A stretch of DNA of 10,393 bases from Lachnospiraceae bacterium. Lineage in GTDB: Bacteria; Bacillota; Clostridia; Lachnospirales; Lachnospiraceae. Below, piece by piece: positions 6,259 through 10,393 of this stretch. The stretch spans positions 1 to 10,393 of the forward strand of contig JAFRCB010000146.1 in NCBI GenBank assembly GCA_017404585.1, read 5' to 3'. The translations under genes and the position numbers were made by a program. Under the pieces are notes generated by a model. The model saw nothing but the letters and a program-made list of their open reading frames with translations. It made no database searches and was not told where the DNA came from. Numbering within the stretch: position 1 is the first letter of the stretch; each line of letters opens with the position of its first letter.

Positions 6259-6800
6259 GAATGTGGACAGTACAGATGCCGGTCGTGCAGGAGACACTGG
6301 ACCTTTATGGAGTCTCCTATGTAAAGCGGGAATATCTGAAGAAAAAATACAGAGAGACTGCCTGGATCTTTCTTGAGGTTTACTCGTTCATGACCCGGGA
6401 GATGGAAAAACGAGTGCCAAAGCCGGCGGAGGCAGAAAGCCCCATATGGGTCTTCCGGGACGTAAGCCGCGTGTTCTGCCATGAGGGAGCCCTCTTATAT
6501 GAGCTGGATGTCCCGGAGGATCAAATGGTCCTTTTTGACCTCAGGAACTGGCAGGAGATCCTGTCGCTAGGGCCCCTGGGAAATCCTGCGGATCGGGAGA
6601 AGATACTTTCGGATATGAGACGGCAGGGGGCCGGTGACACGACCGATGTCTTCGCTAAGCCTTTCTACCCCTTGGTAAAGAAGCAGATCAGAGACAGCTG
6701 GAAAGCTCTCTTTACAGAACCGTTGCCGGATGAGACATGGCAGCAGGGGGCTGTCTGGATGCTGAAAAAAGAGTGGATTATCGGCACTGAAAACCTATAA
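6255..6800 (+). CDS. DUF3841-like protein, second of a tandem pair
   Basis: This is a 181-residue paralogue of the preceding gene. The start is set at ATG 6255, which overlaps the upstream stop and has GGAGGA just before it (6246 region). An earlier in-frame ATG at 6210 lies inside the upstream gene and is rejected. Features shared with the first copy are MWTVQ at the N-terminus (Trp4), SPIW with Trp65, ELDVPEDQMVLFDLRNW (Trp99), and a C-terminal FYPLVKKQIRDSW segment that matches FYPLLKREVQQSW in the first copy. The two differ widely outside these points, so the duplication is old. No catalytic motif is recognised. The proteins could work as a heteromer given the 1:1 coupled translation, but that is inference. 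Confidence 0.75.
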   Translation: MRMWTVQMPVVQETLDLYGVSYVKREYLKKKYRETAWIFLEVYSFMTREMEKRVPKPAEAESPIWVFRDVSRVFCHEGALLYELDVPEDQMVLFDLRNWQEILSLGPLGNPADREKILSDMRRQGAGDTTDVFAKPFYPLVKKQIRDSWKALFTEPLPDETWQQGAVWMLKKEWIIGTENL

Positions 6801-6854
6801 AGAATGCTCAAAATCCGATTTATAGAGTTTGTCTATTAATTGTATTTCGATATA

Positions 6855-6870
6855 AATAAGCGCGCTTATT
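6855..6870. promoter_or_regulatory. Operator-like 16-bp perfect palindrome AATAAGCGCGCTTATT upstream of grd
   Basis: This perfect palindrome overlaps the first two bases of the proposed grd -35 box (6869-6874). It contains the 14-bp palindrome found before selC, and both continue with TTGA. A second copy lies 52 bp downstream, centre to centre, about five helical turns, on the same DNA face and beyond the promoter. Confidence 0.7.
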
Positions 6871-6895
6871 GACTTACTTATCATGTTCTTATAAA
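6869..6895 (+). promoter_or_regulatory. Candidate promoter of the grd operon
   Basis: TTGACT (6869-6874) is a good -35. TATAAA (6890-6895) gives a short 15-base spacer, while the overlapping TAAACT (6892-6897) gives 17. The start would lie near 6902-6904, leaving a leader of about 110 bases. The promoter is bracketed by the two palindromes, an arrangement suited to repression or looping. Confidence 0.45.
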
Positions 6896-6906
6896 CTATT
6901 ACTATA

Positions 6907-6922
6907 AGAAAGCGCGCTTATT
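6907..6922. promoter_or_regulatory. Second operator-like site downstream of the grd promoter
   Basis: The core AAGCGCGCTT (6910-6919) is a perfect 10-bp palindrome. The right half CGCTTATT is identical to the main site, while the left half AGAAAGCG differs at two positions. It would sit at about +5 to +20 of the grd transcript, where a bound dimer would block elongation or open-complex formation. Confidence 0.55.
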
Positions 6923-7014
6923 TTTATGCGAATATGTGGATATGTACTAGTCAAAAGTTCCATGTTCGCGGAACAAAGAGACATTTTGCACATGGAAAGG
7001 AGGAGGATGATTTC

Positions 7015-8340
7015 TTGAAACTCGAGATTGGTAATTTTTATGTAAATGAAATCGCTTTCGGAGATGAATTATCCTTCAAAGACGGCGTTCTGACCATCAA
7101 TAAAGAAGAAGCACTTGCGATGGTAAAAGAAGACGACCGCATCACAGAGGCTGAGCTTTATATTGTAAAGCCCGGCGACGAAGTACGCCTTTGCCCGGTC
7201 AAGGAAGCAATCGAACCGCGTGTAAGGCTTGACGGCAAGGGACTTTTCCCGGGCTACACAAGCCCGCTGCGCCAGTCCGGCAACGGCGTTCTCCACGCAC
7301 TCAAGAACTGCAGTGTCCTCGTAGTAGGAAGACACTGGGGCGGATTCCAGGACGGTCTCATCGATATGAGCGGCCCGGGCCAGAAGCACACATACTTCGG
7401 CGGCCTCAATAATATCGTTCTGGTAGCTGATACGAACGAGGAATTCGAGCGCTATGAGCAGCAGAAGAAGAACGATGCGCTGAGACGTGCAGGTCACAAG
7501 CTTGCTGAGTTCATCGGACAGTGCGTGAAGGAACTTACTCCGGAAGACACGGATGTCTATGAGACAACTCCGATTACAAAGAGATCTGCAGAAGTCAATG
7601 CACTTCCGGCACTCGTTGCTGTTCTTCAGCCGCAGTCCCAGATGGAAGCGCTCGGCTACAATGACCTTGTTTACGGCTGGGATATGAACAAGTATCTCCC
7701 GACACTTATGAGCCCGCAGGAAATCCTTGACGGCGCTCTTGTATCAGGATCCTTCATGCCGTGCTCATCCAAGTGGTCGACATATGACTTCCAGAATTAT
7801 CCGATCCTCCGTGCGCTTATGGACGAGGACGGAAAAGACTACAACTTCCTTGGCGTTATCATGGCTAACCTGAACGTCGCTATGGATCAGAAAGAGCGCG
7901 CAATTCAGTTCATCGTACAGACAGCTACAGAACTTGGCGCAGATTTCGCTCTGGTAACAGAAGAAGGCTACGGCAACCCGGATGCTGACTACGTCGGTGC
8001 TATCGCTGCCCTCGAGACTGCAGGCATCAAGGTCGTCGGTGTTGCAAATGAGTGCACAGGCCGTGACGGCGCTTCTCAGCCGCTCGTTACTCTGGATGAG
8101 AAGATCCATGCAATGGTTTCTACCGGCAACGTATCGGAACTTATTGAACTTCCTCCGATGAAGGTCGTCCTCGGCGAGCTTGAAGCTCTCGGCAGAGACG
8201 GTAACTCCGGCGGTTGGGAAGGTGACGAGGTTCTCGGACCTTCTGTAAGACCCGACGGTTCCATCATCATGGAAGACAATGGCCTGTTCTGCGGCGATAT
8301 GACTGTAGGCTGGTCACACAAGACAATGAAAGATTTCTGA
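7015..8340 (+). CDS. grdI: Sarcosine/betaine (glycine) reductase component B, proprotein subunit (GrdI/GrdG/GrdE family)
   Basis: This is a 441-residue proprotein of the substrate-binding component B of the selenium-dependent glycine/sarcosine/betaine reductase. In this family it is cleaved in two and forms a pyruvoyl group that binds the amine substrate. The best start is TTG 7015, 8 bases after the strong AAAGGAGGAGG (6996-7006), giving MKLEIGNFYVNEI. An ATG at 6934 in the same frame lies in the leader and is rejected. Family segments include IEPRVRLDGKGLFPG, GNPDADYVGA, GRDGASQPL and ELPPMKVVLGELEAL. The likely cleavage/pyruvoyl Cys is Cys250 in SGSFMPCSSK, near the known Cys242 of GrdE. 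The gene ends TGA immediately followed by in-frame TAA. It is 15 bp ahead of the selenoprotein B gene. Betaine specificity (GrdI) is inferred from the downstream BCCT gene; sarcosine (GrdG) remains possible. Confidence 0.9.
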   Translation: MKLEIGNFYVNEIAFGDELSFKDGVLTINKEEALAMVKEDDRITEAELYIVKPGDEVRLCPVKEAIEPRVRLDGKGLFPGYTSPLRQSGNGVLHALKNCSVLVVGRHWGGFQDGLIDMSGPGQKHTYFGGLNNIVLVADTNEEFERYEQQKKNDALRRAGHKLAEFIGQCVKELTPEDTDVYETTPITKRSAEVNALPALVAVLQPQSQMEALGYNDLVYGWDMNKYLPTLMSPQEILDGALVSGSFMPCSSKWSTYDFQNYPILRALMDEDGKDYNFLGVIMANLNVAMDQKERAIQFIVQTATELGADFALVTEEGYGNPDADYVGAIAALETAGIKVVGVANECTGRDGASQPLVTLDEKIHAMVSTGNVSELIELPPMKVVLGELEALGRDGNSGGWEGDEVLGPSVRPDGSIIMEDNGLFCGDMTVGWSHKTMKDF

Positions 8341-8355
8341 TAAAGGAGAAATAGC

Positions 8356-9660
8356 ATGAGCAAAAAGGCGATTATTTACGTCAATCAGTTCTTCGGTCAG
8401 CTCGGTGGCGAAGATACTGCAGGCGTAGGCCCGTCCATCCATGAGGGATTGATCGGCCCGGCCATGGCGTACAATGCGCAGCTGAAGGATTGTGATGTCA
8501 CACACACAATCATCTGCGGCGACAACTATATGGGATCCAACCCCGAAGATGCTGTAGCACAGATTCTTGGATTCCTTGAAAATCTTGAATTCGATATCTT
8601 TATTGCAGGTCCGGCATTCAACGCCGGTCGTTACGGCGTTGCGTGCGGCACGATCTGCAAGGCAGTCAAAGACAGATTCGGCGTTCCGGTCATCACATCC
8701 ATGAACCAGGAGAATCCGGGTATGGAAATGTTCCGCAAGGATATCATCATCATGAAGGGCGGCAACATTGCTTCCAAGATGAGAAAAGACCTCGCGGCAG
8801 TGGTCAAGGTTGCCAACAAGATGCTCGCCGGCGAACAGGTAGGCCCGGCAGCTGAAGAAGGCTACTTCCCGACAGGACGTCGTCATCAGGTATTTATCGA
8901 AGAGGATGCCACAACACGTTTCATGAGAATGCTTCATGCACGTATCGCCGGCGAAGAGTTCGTCTCCGAGCTGATCGTTCCGAAGCTTGACCGCGTCCCG
9001 ATCGCAGCTCCGGTCAAGGACCTCAAGCAGGCAAAGGTAGCCCTCCTCACAACAGGCGGTATCGTCCCGGTGGACAATCCGGACCGTATCCAGTCCGCAT
9101 CCGCTACACGCTGGGGCAAGTACGATATCACAGGTATGGAAAGACTCGAGAGCGGCGTCTTCAAGACGATCCACGCCGGATTCGATCCTGCTGCTGCAAA
9201 TGCTGACCCGAACGTCATCATGCCGATCGACGTTCTTCGCGCCATGGAGAAGGAAGGTGTATTCGGAAGCCTTCATCAGTACTTCTACTCAACTGTCGGT
9301 ACAGGAACGACAGAGAAGGAAGCTTCGAGAATGGCTAAGGAAATTCTGCCATTACTGCAGGCCGACAATGTCGACGCATGCATAATGGTAAGTACGTGAG
9401 GGACCTGTACACGTTGCGGTGCAACGATGGTCAAAGAAATTGAGCGTGCTGGTATTCCGATCGTTCATATGTGCAATATCGTTCCTGTTTCCAAGACGGT
9501 TGGCGCGAACCGAATCGTTCCGACAATCTCTATCCCGTATCCGTTGGGAGATCCTGCTACATCCAGAGAAGATCAGTGGAAGCTTCGTTATCACAGAGTC
9601 AGAGTTGCTCTGGAGGCACTTGCTACTGATGTTGAGGAGCAGACAGTATTCCCGGTATAA
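8356..9660 (+). CDS. grdH: Selenoprotein B of betaine/sarcosine/glycine reductase (GrdH/GrdF/GrdB family), Sec348
   Basis: This is a 434-residue catalytic selenoprotein of reductase component B. Its Sec attacks the substrate bound by the pyruvoyl subunit and passes the carboxymethyl group to selenoprotein A (GrdA). ATG 8356 follows AAAGGAGAAATAGC. The frame reads through TGA at 9397-9399 and ends with TAA at 9658-9660. The Sec lies in a UxxCxxC motif (Sec348, Cys351, Cys354: VST-U-GTCTRCGATMVKE), as in the GrdB/F/H family. Other family marks are YVNQFFGQLGGE at the N-terminus and VGANRIVPTISIPYPLG near the C-terminus. A hairpin 18 bases after the UGA fits a SECIS. Stopping at 9399 would lose 87 residues, so an annotation ending there would be wrong. 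Substrate choice between betaine, sarcosine and glycine cannot be read with certainty; the neighbouring transporter favours betaine. Confidence 0.93.
9397..9426 (+). promoter_or_regulatory. Sec UGA codon and SECIS element in grdH
   Basis: TGA at 9397-9399 is followed by the perfect 6-bp hairpin CGTTGC (9412-9417), loop GGT (9418-9420), GCAACG (9421-9426). Eighteen bases separate the UGA from the loop, whose first bases are G, as bacterial SECIS elements need. The spacing is at the short end, while the selD element (33 bases) is at the long end. Confidence 0.88.
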
Positions 9661-9729
9661 TCAGAGATCTGATTTTTGTGTGATGTGGTCGCCAAAATCA
9701 GATTCGGGATTCTTTTTGGCGACCGCATC
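9659..9729 (+). other. Set of mutually exclusive hairpins between grdH and the BCCT gene
   Basis: AATCAG (9659-9664) pairs with CTGATT (9669-9674), running into a T-tract, a weak terminator. ATCTGATTTT (9667-9676) can instead pair perfectly with AAAATCAGAT (9694-9703). GATGTGGTCGCCAAAA (9682-9697) can pair with TTTTGGCGACCGCATC (9714-9729), a 16-bp stem with one G-U pair. These compete for the same bases, so they may set transporter expression or mRNA processing relative to grd. Confidence 0.6.
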
Positions 9730-9785
9730 TTGAATACGCGCTGCTCCATGTTGTCCTTAGTTAACAGACAAATGGAGATAAGCGG

Positions 9786-10393
9786 ATGAAAAAAGAATTT
9801 AATACAATTTTTATTGTTTCATTAATTATTTGCGTGATCATTGCGGTCTGGGCGGTTGGCTTCAACGCTGCTTTTACCGTTGCTGCCAACGCCATGTTCG
9901 CATTTTTCACACAGAAATTCGGGTGGCTGTACCTTGTTGCTATGATAGCCTTTGTTGTGTTCGCGATTTTTATCGCTGCCGGCAAGTGGGGAAATATCAC
10001 ACTGGGCGAGGACGGTGAGAAGCCTGAGTACAGCACTTTGACATGGTTCGCCATGCTGTTTGGCTGCGGCATGGGTGTCGGCCTGGTATTCTGGGGCGTA
10101 GCGGAACCTATTTCCTTCTACGTTTCACCGGCTGCAGGCATTGCTCCGGAAACTCCGGAAGCAGCGAATTTCGCGCTAAAAGCCGCTTTTATGCACTGGG
10201 GCGTCTCTCCGTGGGCTAACTATGCTATAATGGGATTAGGACTTGCCTACTTCGGATTCCGAAAGAAACAGAACGCCATGATCAGCACCACACTGGTTCC
10301 GCTGATCGGAGACAGGGCAAAAGGTATGCTTGGCACAGTAGTTGACGTCCTCGCCGTATTTGCAACAGTTGCGGGTGTCGTCACATCCCTCGG
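9786..10393 (+). CDS. BCCT-family betaine/carnitine/choline transporter (N-terminal part, cut by window end)
   Basis: The first 202 residues of a BCCT-family secondary transporter are present; the family is usually about 500 residues, so more than half lies beyond the window. ATG 9786 follows GGAG (9774-9777) by 8 bases. Hydrophobic segments lie at about residues 8-27, 46-65, 85-110 and 134-155. The family glycine motif GMGVG (Gly95, Gly97, Gly99) is followed by LVFWGVAEP, as in betaine-type members. It is an inner-membrane protein, 125 bp after grdH on the same strand with no clear independent promoter, so it is probably co-transcribed. The natural role would be uptake of betaine (or a related trimethylamine) as substrate for the reductase. 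Sodium or proton coupling cannot be told from this part. Confidence 0.92.
   Translation, partial: MKKEFNTIFIVSLIICVIIAVWAVGFNAAFTVAANAMFAFFTQKFGWLYLVAMIAFVVFAIFIAAGKWGNITLGEDGEKPEYSTLTWFAMLFGCGMGVGLVFWGVAEPISFYVSPAAGIAPETPEAANFALKAAFMHWGVSPWANYAIMGLGLAYFGFRKKQNAMISTTLVPLIGDRAKGMLGTVVDVLAVFATVAGVVTSL

Noticed and set aside
6934..7014. ATG at 6934 as the start of the component B proprotein
   Set aside because: The extension is unlike the family N-terminus and contains the ribosome binding site AAAGGAGGAGG; the TTG at 7015 gives the expected MKLEIGN-type start.
6871..7014. Glycine riboswitch before the grd operon
   Set aside because: The leader is only about 110 bases and shows neither the tandem aptamer layout nor recognisable conserved core segments.
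8314..9276. Minus-strand open frame of 320 codons across grdH
   Set aside because: It lies opposite the selenoprotein B gene, whose codons explain it; the composition (Cys/His/Asp-rich) and lack of a ribosome binding site argue against a gene.
1..10393. CRISPR array, rRNA, prophage or transposase genes
   Set aside because: No regularly spaced direct repeats, no rRNA-like sequence and no transposase, integrase or phage protein was found on either strand.

Overview
This window is a selenium and selenocysteine (Sec) locus joined to a betaine-type Stickland reductase operon. The organism looks like a Gram-positive anaerobic amino-acid fermenter of the Clostridia. The reasons are two UGA-decoding genes with bacterial SECIS hairpins, a tRNA-Sec, strong AGGAGG-type ribosome binding sites, a glycine/sarcosine/betaine reductase component B, and a BCCT transporter. 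The family or genus cannot be fixed from this sequence. Coding sequence is moderately GC-rich and intergenic DNA is AT-rich.

Layout. (1) 67-1364: selD, itself a selenoprotein (UGA at codon 16), overlaps a DUF3343 gene by 4 bp. (2) 1477-4067: a probable second transcription unit with a short leader holding a terminator-like hairpin, then yedE (putative selenium transporter), a TusA-only yedF-like gene, and a cysteine desulfurase/selenocysteine lyase-like gene broken by one in-frame TAA. (3) 4074-4339: tandem palindromes, a promoter, tRNA-Sec (selC) and a symmetric terminator. (4) 4378-5082, minus strand: a TetR-type regulator. (5) 5083-5646: no gene, but a 336-bp self-complementary element with 21-bp perfect terminal inverted repeats. 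(6) 5647-6800: two overlapping paralogous DUF3841-like genes. (7) 6855-9660: two copies of the selC palindrome around a promoter, then the component B proprotein (grdI/G-like) and selenoprotein B (grdH/F-like, UGA at codon 348). (8) 9786-end: a BCCT-family transporter, cut by the window edge.

How the genes fit together. YedE, YedF, DUF3343 and the desulfurase-like protein would capture and deliver selenium. SelD would make selenophosphate, and selC provides the tRNA on which Sec is built. The Grd component B needs that Sec to reduce a substrate such as betaine, which the BCCT protein would import. selA, selB and the other reductase parts (GrdA, GrdC, GrdD) are not in the window.

Most interesting signal. 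A perfect palindrome, AATAAGCGCGCTTATT or its 14-bp core, sits upstream of both selC and the grd operon. Each site has a second related copy nearby, and a TetR-type gene lies between them. This suggests a dedicated regulator that couples Sec-tRNA supply to expression of a Sec-dependent catabolic operon. Also notable are the 336-bp structured repeat, the yedE leader attenuator candidate, and the nonsense codon in the desulfurase gene.
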